Assembly: GCA_022813625.1 (NCBI GenBank)
Contig: JAKLMB010000019.1
Coordinates: 714,499 to 778,498, forward strand
Source of the DNA: Aaosphaeria pasadenensis
Lineage: Eukaryota; Ascomycota; Dothideomycetes; Pleosporales
Direction of reading: 5' to 3'
Length of the DNA stretch: 64,000 nt
Shown here piece after piece: positions 1 to 11,794 of this stretch; positions within the stretch are counted from its first letter, which is position 1, and every line of letters starts with the position of its first letter. The notes under the pieces are model-generated. The model worked only from the letters and a program-made list of their open reading frames with translations. It searched no databases and was not told where the DNA came from. Made by a program: the position numbers and the translations under genes.

Positions 1-406
1 CAACTTTCACAAGCTGACAGAGTGACAGGGTAATGATGGCCATATGGTCCTTGATGATTGCGCCGAGGCTCGACAATATGTCTCGAGTTCCCAAGTTTGA
101 TGACGATTTCGGATCGGGTTGTGGAAACCAACGTATCTTAATCCGACCGTATCGTGACCGGCTCCATTCAAAGACTGCTTGCGCGAAGCGTTCAAATGTA
201 GCATCGTCCTTTTCACAGGCGATTGAGAGGCACAAAATCAATAACCTCAAAACTGTATTCGATAGAATTTGGCATACATGAACTTTCAATGAAGCTTTCC
301 CAAAAGTGGACCTCCTTGAAGCTCTCATTCGCGTGCTTCCTTCTGCAGATAGAGCTCGGGGAAAATGTACAGCAGAACTTCGAAGGGCGCCAGAAGAACG
401 TCTCAT
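1..406 (-). CDS. Unrecognised reading frame running off the left edge
   Basis: On the minus strand a frame opens with ATG at 406-404 and stays open for 135 codons to base 1, so its 3' end lies outside the window. The frame upstream is closed by a TAG a few codons before the ATG. The translation starts Arg/Ser-rich (MRRSSGALRSS), has a hydrophobic stretch near residues 53-66 (LSNTVLRLLILCLS), then a mixed, globular-looking part containing EKDDATFERFAQ and RIKIRWFPQPDP. I do not recognise a family. The length could arise by chance, but the composition of the second half looks like real protein. It may be the 5' exon of a gene to the left or a relic. Confidence 0.3.
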   Translation of the reverse strand, partial: MRRSSGALRSSAVHFPRALSAEGSTRMRASRRSTFGKASLKVHVCQILSNTVLRLLILCLSIACEKDDATFERFAQAVFEWSRSRYGRIKIRWFPQPDPKSSSNLGTRDILSSLGAIIKDHMAIITLSLCQLVKV

Positions 407-1585
407 TTCAGAGTAAAAGCCTGAATGCTATTCATTCCATTAGCAACTGAACTCAAGATACTTGAAGCTCGCGGAATGACTTATGCCGCAATAACCCAAA
501 AGTCCAGTAGCGGACAGTCTTTTGTCCATGGGCAGAAGACATGATAATTCGACACCAAAAACCTCGCCCTCTGCTATTCGATTTTGTTCCACATAGCCTT
601 CAACCACGCAATCGACCATCATGACATCAGTATCAAGCCTGACCGTCCGTTCATCTTTCCTTACGCTTCACAAACCTATCTCTGTCTGTTCAAGCTTACG
701 TAGTACCTCGGGAAGCAACCGGGACAAAGGTATCATCACCCGCGACGGTGCTGGTCTTTCTGCTAGAACCTCAGCGTAGGTAGCCGTCCAGTGCGGGATG
801 CTCCTGACGCCGTTCGTGTGTACTGGACAAGATCACGCCAGGGGAGAGTGGGGATGGTAAACAAGCCCCCACTGGCTCAAAATGAGGGAGACGTACCTAC
901 ATTGCAGTAAACATCAGATAGACATGTGACGGCCTCGCTACCATCAGCGTCAATAATTTGGACTCATTATGCTTACTATCAATACAGAGCCTCGGCGTAG
1001 ACCTGCCAACACGAAGACCCACCTAAACAACCAAGTCAATGCATTCAAAATAACTCACAGCATGAGCTCTAACTTAGAGTCTGGAAGGACTAGGTGATTT
1101 TGATATTCAATGGTTAAGATTGACGCTAATAGCTCTCTCACGATCGTACATTCCACCCATGCGACAAAACGCTCAAAGCAACGCTTGCATGAAGATATTT
1201 GCCAAAAGACCACACTGGAAAAATGCCAAGGCTGATATTAAACAGACTAGCTTGCAACAGGAAAGGAAATATGTTTGTGAAGAGAACGAAATGGTAACTT
1301 GATGAGGCAATGATGAAAGTGTAAAACATATAGGTAGGTAAAAGCAACGCCGACTAGGGTATCTTACAGGCAGAGAATCAAAGAGATATTGAAAATTATG
1401 CTCGGTCAGGGTGTTGGGGAAAGAGCTCTCAATCCAGCTCCATCTCGTAGCTTCGGCGGCTCGTTTTCGTTGCATAGCATCGTACTCCATCCATCGTCTG
1501 CGAAAGAGGTTGCCAGCACACGCAGACACATACACATACGTAGAGCGTACAGGGGGTTTGCAGCTCGCGATTTGCGACTTGCGCA
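407..1585. other. Intergenic, no supported gene
   Basis: All open frames here are short and overlap on both strands. I see no domain, RNA gene or clear repeat in this stretch. Confidence 0.5.
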
Positions 1586-3929
1586 TTAGAACATCTCGCC
1601 ATCGACCGCCTTGGGCCCGGCAACGTTGATGCTGCTCCTGCTCTTGTTCTTGTGGAAGAACCCGCTTCCGAACCCGCTCTCTTCCTTGGGCGTCATCCAC
1701 GCTTCGGGGCTCGTCACGTCGTCCACGCTGCTACTCAGGCTGTAGTTGCCGATTTCGCTGCTGCTGTGCGTGTGATGGCTAGTGAAGGTGTGGTTGCGAG
1801 AACGAGGAGCAGTGTCGAGCCTGAATCCTTGCTCGGGGCCGGCGCGCGGAGTCGCTAGGCGCTCCTCGTTGCTCGTCACGACGTTGTCTGGAGAGGGGGT
1901 TGGGTAGGAGGGACTCTGATTCATGAATTTGTGAAGCATGGCTTGCAGATTGGCGACATCACGCTGAAGGGTGAAAACTTGCGACTCGAGGGTCTTTCGA
2001 GCCGAGCGTTCGTGCTTGAGGGACGCCTGGACCGCTGCAAGTTGCTCCGCTATGTCATTACGCTGCGCCGTTGAGGGCCTCCAGGATGGGCCAGAGTCGA
2101 CTATGACCGTCTGGCGACTCGTAGAGCTGGGGAACTCATCCACTGCAGATAGCGGTGCAATGGTCGGCGAAGGAGGTCCGTCGTAGTGGCCACTCACCGC
2201 TCTATCGTTGCTTCTGCTCGAATGACGGCTTGTTGCGGATGAACTCCTATTGCGCGAGCGCCGTCCTTTCGGTACATTCTCCAGAACGATCGTCTGACGA
2301 TTGCTTCGGCCAGATATGCGGCGGACTGATGTCTCCAGATCGCGCATATTATCTTCAAGATGCTTGACTCGGTCCTCGATGGAGAGGCGCTTTTCTGACC
2401 GGGGAGGGATCTCCGGCTCCTCTGTATCTGGCTCATCATCTGAGAATCCGCTTTTCAGGTCTCCAAAGTGGAAGGACTCCGATGGACTCGGGATCTCAGT
2501 AAGGTCCTGAGCATGTTGTTGCTGGACGACAGTGGGCTGGTGGGCCGCGACCGTCTGCAGAGTGGGTTCCGGAGACCTGGTGGTGATAGCCTGCTGGCTG
2601 TCGGCCGTGCGAACAGTGTCAATAGTCTTCGCGGTTTGCGGTCTTGTGCCTGTGCTGTAAATGCTTCCTGTCTGGTAGCTGTCTCTCCAATATCGAATCT
2701 CGGCGCTTCGTCTTCGCTCAATCGAGGGTCGCGCCTTGGCCAAATCGCGTAAAGCGCCCGCGCTTCGCGACCGTCGCTTCGCTTGCACAGACTGAGCGCC
2801 ATGTGGTGCTCGTGGCCCTGCTGGTACTGCTGCTGGTGGCGGTGGACTCGATAGCGCAATTCCTATCTGGGGCGATGTCAATGACTCTGCATCGAGCCGT
2901 TCGTCCCAACTCGGTAGTCTCTCTACGGAGCCGCCGATGGCTGCTTTGAGTGCGTGCGCTTCGCTTTGCGAGAGAAGCAGACTCGGCAAGGTCGCTCTCC
3001 GGCGGCCCAAATCAGGAGTGGGAATATCGAAAGTCAGATACTGTTGCGTCGGACTCGATTCCTGTGGCGCGTTGACATTCATTGGGAAGGGGAGGTGCTG
3101 GCCCAAGGGATTAACTGGCTGGAGATCTTGAACAGGAAGATCAGATATCCTCGCAGTAGACGGTTTCTCTTGCTGTGGCTTTGGAGAGCTGGTTAGAATG
3201 CCAGGATCCTGTTTTGATGGTCAGTTTTCTTAATCGTTCACCAGAAAATCAGAATAACAATAGGGAGAAAAAGAAGGGAGCACCTACGCTCCGATGATAC
3301 GTGTGCCTGCGGGACGTATCTTCCTCCTCCTCTTCAATATGGTCATGCTCGTCTCTGCTCTTCCTACCAAACATCTTGCGAAAGACATTGCGAAGACCGC
3401 TTTTCCGCTTCTTCTTCGCAGCCGTCATCTTCGGCGAAGTTTCTCCAGGAATAGAGGGAAATGGGCTCGGAGTGCTGTAATACGTAGGTTCTACAGAACT
3501 CTGTCTTTGCGCGTTACTGGTACCTCGTCCGGAAATGGGGGTTGTCCTTTGCTCAGGAAGCTCGTTGTTGTTGCTGTTGTGGGTTTGGAGAGTGGATGCA
3601 TGGCCGTCTCCTAGATCAGAGATAGTGGCGTGCAGGCTTTCATTATGAATACTGGGTTGAGGATTTGGGTGCACCCGAGGTTCAGCAATTGCTTGCTGAG
3701 GCAGTGGAGATTTCGGAAGGACATCATTCGAGGGTGGGGATTCCTTCGCCTTATGGGCCTCTGCAAATTCCCTCTCCTCGTCCTCGCTGAGCGGCGTCTC
3801 CTCTGTGATGGGGATGGGCCCGCTTATCTTCAGATCTCCACGGCGGATTGCATCTGCCTTCCAGCTAGATCGCTGCAGGCTCCCTTCTCCACTCATGTTG
3901 GAAGCAACAAAACCGTCGTTGGTGAGCAT
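1586..3929 (-). CDS. Disordered, basic coiled-coil protein of unknown function
   Basis: Two exons: 3929-3288 and 3208-1586, with a 79-bp intron (donor GTAGGTG, acceptor AAACAG). The phases agree and give 754 residues. The start is the first ATG, and a second in-frame Met lies at residue 12. Most of the protein is Ser/Pro/Arg-rich and probably disordered. A strongly basic amphipathic patch at about residues 172-192 (KKRKSGLRNVF, RKMFGRKS) is followed directly by an acidic run (EEEEED, about 199). Two predicted coiled coils lie at about 489-514 (RVKHLEDNMRDLETSVRRI) and 597-643 (QLAAVQASLKHERS and on). There is no signal peptide or membrane segment. I do not recognise the family. The basic patch could bind acidic lipid or nucleic acid, but that is only inference. 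The splice join is well supported by phase and consensus sites. Confidence 0.75.
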
Positions 3930-6894
3930 GGATCGTGGTTGTTGAGGTATCTATTTAGAGCGTAGAGTCGCGCGGATAGTCGCAATAGGGAGATTGCAGG
4001 GCAGAGAGGCCTCACGCAACAATTGCAGGGAAATCCTGGAGGTGGTCGCAAGATGCCTTCATGGCCCTCGGGAAATTGCTACACAGAAGGCAATGCACAT
4101 TACAAGTGGACGAATAGGCCGCAATTGGGACCAGTGCTCATATGTAATTAAGTGGGCGACACCCTGCGTAGACAGTACAACGGCCGTGGGGATGAGGAGG
4201 GGAGAGGTTGCCCACACAGCTAGGTGGTGATGCGAGAAGCTACCTGAGCAAGCTATGTAAAAGATGTGGGAACCAACTAAAGAAAAAAGACAACGATGCA
4301 GATAAAAGAATCAACCAGGAACGACAGGAAGACGGTAGAGATGGAGAGGAGATGTAAAAGCAAAGCGCGTACAGAGTAGGGTAGAGGCAAAGCTAAGTAT
4401 CAAACAGCAGCGTCATGGACGAGCAGGGGCGGTGTGGAGTGGAGGGGGCGGGATGGCATGGCATGGGATAGGAAACATGTGCAGTGCAGTGCAGTGCTTT
4501 GCAGTAACAGTCGTAGCATCAGCGAGCGGGCGACTACCACGGTAAGGTAAGTTAAGGTATGGATTCGGATTGTAATGCGGATCAAGAAAGACGGCCGAGA
4601 CCGAAATAGCTGTTCATAGCATGTCAGTACGAGGGGGGTTTAGATAGCCACCCAGGTGAATGGCGCGCGGATAGACGTGGGTGGGTATGTATTACTACTG
4701 TGTATGTATTACCAAGGTAAGAAGCTATGGGCCTATGACACTGTACTGGAGACACTATACTTGTACCCTAAAAGACTACCTCAAACGCAACCAAGCATGC
4801 ACGCAACCAAGCAATAAAGCAAGTAAGCAGGGTACAATAGGTAGTGGTGCGCGGGATACGGTCCAGGGTGGGATGGATCGATATGCGTGCATGTCAGAGA
4901 AAGGAAAGGAAAACAAAGAAGAAAAAGCCAACAGCCAACAGCCAAAAGCTCAAAGGTCAATTGATTGAAGACCCCTGCCAGCTGCAAGAGGCAGAGATGG
5001 AGTATGAGAGAAGCGCTTTGGCCCAATTGCGCCAGAGAACGACGATTAATGGAGTGCGTGAGCTTGTTTCAGAGTCTCTACCTAGCATCCATTCAACTGC
5101 ATGGGTCTATGATGATGGAGGCACGGGTGGGCACTGGGAACAGCAACAAGTCCAACTCAACAGGCATAGCGCTCGAGAGACGGCCCATGACCCTGTCCAT
5201 CCAACCCTTGTCATGACCTCTCTGTGACTTTGTCATGACAAGCCATGTCCATAACGAGACATAGGCCACTGCATGAAAGATTCGAAGAGGGAAGAGAAAA
5301 GAGGGACAGGTTACAAAGACGTCGCCGAAATTGATGGACATGAGCATGAGCCTCCACTTGATCGCTTGTGGATGCACCGTTTGGGAGGGAATTGGACCAC
5401 TCTTAGCGAGATGGGCATGTCAGGTTGTTTGCAGGTATGTATGATTTACTTACTGTGTAGTATGTGACGGAAGATAGTTATGTGGTGATGTGTTTAGATG
5501 AAGTCCATTCAATGGACAGTACGAAGTACATGATCCGCAGCAATGAATTACAATTGGTACATCACCAGCCAGTTACTACTGTGTACCTCCCTAAGTAGGG
5601 TAGGGGTTCCCTACACAAGATGTCTGCAAAGCGTTGCTCGGCACCAGACTGGTGGTAACTACTTCTTAGAGGTGAATCAGTGTCGTTCGTTATTGGATCC
5701 TAATAGTCTACGTCTAGGCCAGCAGTCTTTGTGTCCACCGTCAAGCCCGTTGCTGTTCCTGATGGCTAACTTAAAAGTTACCATGAGCCAGTCAATACGC
5801 CATTGTCGCTTCGTCTATTCGTACAAAGGGTCAACTCACAAGCCAGGGGTTCCCAACAACCAACTATCAACGCCATAGCATATCGATAGCAAACGTGGAC
5901 GGGCCAGATGGGAGGACGGGTCAGAGGATGGAGGCGGCACGGGAATCAATAGTTATTAATGTTAATGGCACAATCGAAGCATTCTGGATTTTTCTTTGAT
6001 TCCACACACACGAAACACGGGCCTCGATTCAGACATGTATATGGTTACTCCGTACATATATATAACCACTCCGTACCTAGATAGAGAGTATATATAACTT
6101 ATATCGGACGCACCTTCATATGGATAAGGTACCTCACAAGCCTCTTAAGGAGTGCACAGTAGATTCAACAATGCATCTTTGTCTCCCCTACGAGTAAGAT
6201 ACCACCACCACTACTACGGGTAGGGGATGAGCATAACTCAACAGACTAACAGCAATGCAATAATCTAATTCAAACTCTCTTCCGCGTCTTCTTTTTCTAA
6301 ACCTTCTACGGGGTAGAGTTTTCGCCGGCGACCGTAGTAACTGGCCTAACCATTGCGGCACTGCCGATGCTAAGATGCCGTGCATATAGTTGTGGCTTTG
6401 TCGTTCTGCCTCTCCCGCTTCGAGTGCAATAGACTGACTCCACATTCGGATTAAATGGTCATATTGCGAACCCCGGACCGTTTCTGAATGGGCTAATGCA
6501 GTCGACAAGCGCCTACAGCTGCATATTGTATCCATTCTCTCCTCTCGGTCCTATGTCCTTGACTCCTGTTATTTATTATACGGACTCGTACTTCAACTAC
6601 TGAGCAGGAATGTCGAACCATGCGTACATACAGCAGTGCAATACAGTATCTTAGCCCTGCCGTACCTGCCGTACCTTTTTGTCCGTCGACCGTCCGCACT
6701 CTTGTACACAGACAGTATCAATGGATTATTGCTGTAGTTACCGACGGTCGATGACTTGTGCCAGTTGTGGAACCACCCAGCAGCAAGCCAAAAGCCACAC
6801 GACCCCCCTCCACTCCACTCCCAGAACCGCGGCTCTTGTACGTCCCTGGCCTGGCTCCTCGCCTGGACGTTACAAGTCAGTCACCGCATCTCCA
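3930..6894. other. Gene-free intergenic stretch, about 3 kb
   Basis: No reading frame here has recognisable protein character. It contains a short GCAGT pentamer run near 4480-4500, an A/T-rich patch with TATATATA near 6055-6100, and one exact plus one shortened copy of a TACTCCGTA motif at 6046 and 6068. It lies between the 5' end of the coiled-coil gene and the 3' end of the helicase gene. Confidence 0.5.
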
Positions 6895-9800
6895 TCATCC
6901 GCCATGCCGTTCGTCCACGTAGACATCCGCTAGGTCCGGGTACCTGAGGTCTGCATGTTCCTCGAGGAATTCCATCCACGACTTCAAGAACTTGGTGCCA
7001 CTAGATTGAATGATTTTTGATCGTCAGCTCGGGGGATTGTGTTCTAGCCAAACGGCACGCTCAACGCGGTCTTTCACACGGCATCACACAACAGCCATGC
7101 CACGCCATGCCATGTCATGCCATGCAGCGTGTGCATACGTGCGTCTCACGTTGCGAAGGCGAGGCCGCGAGGGGAAGGGAGAAACAAACGTTCCGCTGGG
7201 AACCGCACGGTACAAAGCACGCAAGTTGTGTAACTGGAGGGGAAGGGATTGGGGACGAAGAATGCAGCCGCTAGCTACGAGAAAGTGTGCCTGGGCGCCT
7301 GAGCGCGCGTGGGCGCGCGTCCAACCAACCCCAATCCAACAACAACAGCAGTCAAAACACAACGAACAATACTGCACTGCACAGTCCTCACTGCATACAG
7401 CACAGATAGATGGATAGAATACGTACCGGCCAACAGTGTCCGAGTCTCCGATGATGCACAAATGCCTCTTTGGTCTGGTCATTGCCACTATATCCCGCGT
7501 GAGCACTCTGTGTTTCGGGGGCGGCATGAGCCTTAAGCTATGCCCCCCGTGCGGAGGGTGTCATGAGCCGCGTGGGTGTCGTGCCAATTGTTCACGGCCA
7601 TCATTACATAGCAGTATTGATTAATTAATACGTGCTGGGAGGGTTCGTACTTACCATTCAATCGTCGCTTTTCGCCTAGGAATCCAACCTCGTGCTCAGC
7701 ATTACTTCGCACCAAGCTGACGACCACTGCTTCTTTCTCTCGGCCCTGGAACCCATCTACGGACCCCAGCTCAATGCCAGGGAAGCTTTCTTTAAGCATT
7801 TGGGACAGCATGGCGACCTAATGTTATGGCAGTGTCAGTAGGATCGTTTATAGTTTGTATGCTTGCGACATGTGTGTGGAGCCAACATGCTTCAGGCTCT
7901 GGAAATTGGACATGGTAATGGCCAACAGCCAACACGCATAAATCATATCAATTGGGCGGACCTACCTGCGCATTGTAAGGCGTAATGACCGCTATATCTT
8001 CAGCTTTGACGCCTGCGTCGATTAGATTGCCGACATGCAACTTGACGAGTGCTGCTTCGGCCTCGTTGCTTTTGCTGTCCCCGAGACTCATGCCTTTGCT
8101 GCTTCCCTTGCCAATCTCCTCGTCCTCCGTCTTCTCGGGAAAGTCGCCGCCCTGCGTGTCCCAGAAGACCAGAGGCTCCCGTGTGTCGTCAGTCTCCTTG
8201 ACCTCATAGGGCAAGTCTTTGAGCAATCTCTCCTTGACCGAATCGGCTGCGATTAGTTTCGATTCGTAGAGTTGGTCAGAGGGAAAACGCATAATGGTCT
8301 CATGCATTCGATATTGCGTGGTGAGCATGCGTTGGATCGACGGTCCATGTAATGCCAGCAACCTATCGAATAACGTCGTTTCTAACGTCATGCTGCCTCC
8401 CGCCGGCTTTACTGACGGCTCCGCATTGTTCTTACCTTCTTCTTCAGCCTTACCTTTCTTTACATCCTTCTTCTTAGACGCTTTGGCCTCTTTAGAATTA
8501 AGTGACTTGATCGTAGGCGGCAATTGCAAGTGATCGCCCGCGAGTATCAGCTTAGTCGCCTTGACCCATAACAAGGGCACCCAGCATTGTGCTTCCAGGG
8601 CCTGCGATGCTTCATCTACTATGACCACGTCGAATTCCTGGTTTCTCAGGTGGAAGCCACCGGCACCATGCAATGTAGCCAGCACGACCTTAGAGCCCTT
8701 CACTAAGTTGTCAACGCAGCCCCTTTCCCGCTCCCTGAATTCCTTCCGCAGATCCTTCAATTCTGCGTAGACCTGGCGCCGCTCTTTGGCATTGCGAGTC
8801 TTGCGGATCGATCCTTGCTTCTCGTCCATTTCCTTTCGAACGTCCTGGACGAGTGCTGCGGCGTCCGACGTACGCGTCAGGACGTCTAGACTATGGTTCA
8901 GAACTGATGGGAGGAGACGAGCCGGATGTCCCAGTCGGATCATGGGAACTTTGTGCGATGCTAGGCGCTCGACAATGTTGTCTACGGCAATATTGGAGGG
9001 CCCACAGACGAGAAGGCGCAGGTTCTTCTTCAGCATCTGGAGGATCAACTCTATGAGCGTGTGCGTCTTGCCAGTCCCTGGCGGTCCCCAGATACAGGCA
9101 ATCTCTCGAGAACCCAGTGCGAATCTGATGGCCTCCTTTTGGCTGTCGTTCAGACTGGGGTCGTTCCACGTGAGATTGTGAAGAGGACTTGAGGGATCAT
9201 TGTTGTCGGACGGCGGCGGCGTTGGAGAAGCCTGACCAAAGAGTACGTGCATCAAAGGGGTATGTTCCTGTTCCTGAAACTTTTGCAATCGTGACATTGT
9301 TTGGTTCATCCTGGGAATGCATGAGCTTGGAAAGCGATGAGAGAATATATTGATTCATGACGGTACCTTTTATAAGTAACGTCGTTTGCCAGTTTGACAC
9401 TATAAGCAGAACTATCAGTCTATCTGTACAGCAGGTATCGTCGGAACCATCAACTAACATCCATAGCTTGTTTCCGCTGGGCACATCTGCGTCCTCTTTG
9501 TCTAGCACGATTTCGACGTTTTCCCTGCGCACCCGCAAAACCACTCCCTCTGCACCTTTCTTCACAAGCTCACGCTTCTCCGCCTTCTTCGCACTGCCCG
9601 CGGGCTGCTCCTGCAATGAAACAATATCCCCAGTTCTGATTCCATGTTCAGGGATATCTGCCTTCTCACCCTTTGTCACGACTGCCGGATCCAGAGCGAG
9701 CTCCACGACAGTCTTCCCGCCTAGGCCAGTACGTATAGAAGAAACATTAAGGTTCAGGATGGCCAGGCCCGCACGGGCGAGAGTGGTCGGGGTATGGGAG

Positions 9801-9907
9801 GAGAGGAGGGCATCTGTTTCCGACAGCTCGGCTTTTAGCTCCGCGTCGAGCAGTGCCAGTTGGGTCGTGGCGAACGAGGGTATGTCTGTAGGGCTGAGCT
9901 TCGTCAT
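6895..9907 (-). CDS. HCS1: Hcs1/IGHMBP2-family superfamily 1 DNA/RNA helicase
   Basis: UPF1-like SF1B helicase, related to yeast Hcs1 (DNA polymerase alpha-associated helicase A) and human IGHMBP2/SMUBP2. Six exons: 9907-9459, 9399-9367, 9310-7966, 7817-7655, 7487-7427 and 7000-6895. All phases agree and give 718 residues. Visible motifs in order are KLANDVTYKR (about 152-161, family signature before the motor), Walker A GPPGTGKT (236-243), Walker B DEASQ (393-397), GDHLQLPPT (419-427), TQYRMHETIM, then SVDGFQGREKEAV and RLNVAMTRPKRH in exons 4-5. Exon 6 encodes the C-terminal GTKFLKSWMEFLEEHADLRY and ends HGG-stop. The length is close to yeast Hcs1. The R3H and AN1 domains of animal IGHMBP2 are absent. 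Introns are 59, 56, 148, 167 and 426 bp, the last unusually long. The gene is divergent from NTH1, which fits a role in genome maintenance. Confidence 0.93.
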
Positions 9908-10449
9908 GACGATGTAGTCAGGCTGTAAGAGTTCTGCTTGGTGGTGGATTATGATGCTGTGATTCTACTATAGATCTGGGATTAGGTGGAAACCCTAAGT
10001 ACTGCCTTGACTGTAGCACGGTGGGGTAGGTTCACGAATGTGTGAGTACTCTGTTCGTGCAGATCTCGTTTCCACTATCAGGGTACGAGAAGATAATCGC
10101 ATGTCAGAGAGGAAATTCGGAAGGGCAATTGATCCTCAGGGACGGGGAGCGTGGGTGTGTATGAGGTTGTATGTGTAGAACTCAGACCTCAGTGAATGTG
10201 ATGGTACCTGCATGTCTCGGGAGCTTGGATGGGGGCAAAGGATTGTCGTCACCTCCGCGCTGACTTGCGGACGCGTCTGATTGGATGATTGCCCCCTTTG
10301 CTCGTCGCGTCAAAGCTCCCAAAACGTCACTTGCAACTGTCTGAGCGTCAGTTCTATTATAGCAAGTGCACTTCTTTCTTTTCTTGGGAATATCTCCTTT
10401 TCTGCCCCTTCTGTTTTGCCTTTCTGAATTTGTTTTCGTAGATCCAGAG
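9908..10449. promoter_or_regulatory. Shared divergent promoter, helicase and NTH1
   Basis: These 542 bp separate the two start codons. The segment contains ACGCGT (10271-10276), which is the MluI cell-cycle box bound by MBF-type factors in yeasts. An inverted CCAAT box (ATTGG, 10280-10284) lies four bases further on. A second CG-rich core, TCGCGTCA, lies near 10304. A pyrimidine-rich tract precedes the NTH1 start. The functional meaning is inferred: a palindromic hexamer can occur by chance in a segment this size. Confidence 0.4.
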
Positions 10450-11794
10450 ATGCGGACCTCGCGCATATCTCGAGACACTTCTAAAATCATCGCTGCGAGT
10501 CGTGCGAGGCGACCATTACGTCGAGCACCCTCTGCCACAAATGTAGCGACTCAAGACCTCGCCCTAAACACGCCTGATGCCAATCCTGTCGCGAAAGTAC
10601 GCAATCGCGAGTCAGCATCATCCCAGAACAATGGACTCCAATCCTCTGACTCCGAACTGAGCTCGCCTGCAGAAGATCAGGATTCCGACTTCTCAAACAC
10701 AATCACGAGCAAGAAGCGGAAGAGAGGGCAAGATATCCCGGTGCCTCCGCGCGTCAAGCAAGAGAGCAAAGAAGTTAGCATCGCAACCATCGCGTCCCCG
10801 AAAAAGGAAAATGGCAAACCGAAAAAGGCGCGCCGTGTCCCCGCGAAGAAGACCGTCGTGAATGGCGTCGTCAAGGTAGAGGCACCGCCGAACTGGGAGG
10901 AAATGTATGCCCTGACACGAGAAATGCGCAACGAGAATGTCGCTCCGGTCGATACCATGGGCTGCGAGAGCCTAGCCGATCGCACTGCCTCGCCACGCGA
11001 TCAGAGGTTCCAAACCCTCGTGTCCCTAATGTTGAGCAGCCAAACCAAGGATACCGTGACGTCTGTTGCAATCAAAGGGATGCAGGATAACATGCCTGGA
11101 GTATGCGCTTGAAGTGATGTGGATAGTGATCATATGCTTACCAAGACAGGGCTTCAACCTAGAGTCTGTCCTAGCCATAGAACCGCAAGCACTCAACGCT
11201 TTTATCTGCAAAGTGGGCTTTCACAATCTCAAGACCAAGTACATCAAGTCCGCCGCCGAGATTCTTCGAGATAAATGGAACTCGGACATCCCAGATTCCA
11301 TCGCAGGCCTCGTCTCACTGCCAGGAGTAGGCCCGAAGATGGCATACCTCTGTATGAGTGCCGCATGGGGAAGGGATGAGGGCATCGGCGTCGATGTTCA
11401 TGTACATCGTATATCGAACCTCTGGGGCTGGAACAACACCAAACAACCCGAAGAGACAAGAGCCGCTCTTGAGTCCTGGCTTCCGAAGGACAGATGGCAT
11501 GACATCAACAATCTTCTAGTCGGCTTTGGCCAGACTATTTGCCTACCAGTGGGTAGAAAATGTGGTGATTGTAAACTGGCAGACCGAGGCTTGTGCCCGT
11601 CTGCGGTAGTCGGAAAGGCCACAAAGGTTAAAAAGGAAGAAACAATTGTCAAGCTCGAGGGCACCGGCGGAAGCACAGTGGTCTATGACGAATTGACTGT
11701 GTCTCGGGGCCACGACATCAAATCAGAGGACGTAGCCGACATTGAGGACATGGGACTGAGCTTACGTACAAGGAGAGCACGAAGTAGGAAATGA
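10450..11794 (+). CDS. NTH1: Endonuclease III homolog, DNA glycosylase/AP lyase
   Basis: Base-excision repair enzyme that removes oxidised pyrimidines and cleaves the abasic site by beta-elimination. Two exons: 10450-11100 and 11150-11794 (49-bp intron, donor GTATGC, acceptor ACAG, phase 0), giving 431 residues. The N-terminal 140 residues are Arg/Ser/Lys-rich and disordered. The first 30 (MRTSRISRDTSK and on) are basic with few acids, as in mitochondrial presequences, and later KKRKRG could be a nuclear signal, so dual targeting is plausible. The catalytic core shows SLMLSSQTKD, the helix-hairpin-helix LPGVGPK with the lysine nucleophile at about K280, and the catalytic aspartate in GVDVHVHR (about D299). 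A 4Fe-4S loop has cysteines at about 348, 355, 358 and 366 (C-X6-C-X2-C-X7-C). The last spacing is two longer than the usual X5. ATG 10450 is the first in frame. Confidence 0.95.

Noticed and set aside
10366..10449. Hydrophobic N-terminal extension of NTH1 that would act as a signal peptide
   Set aside because: It begins at GTG, not ATG. The first ATG at 10450 gives a normal basic N-terminus, and a secretory signal makes no sense for a DNA repair enzyme.
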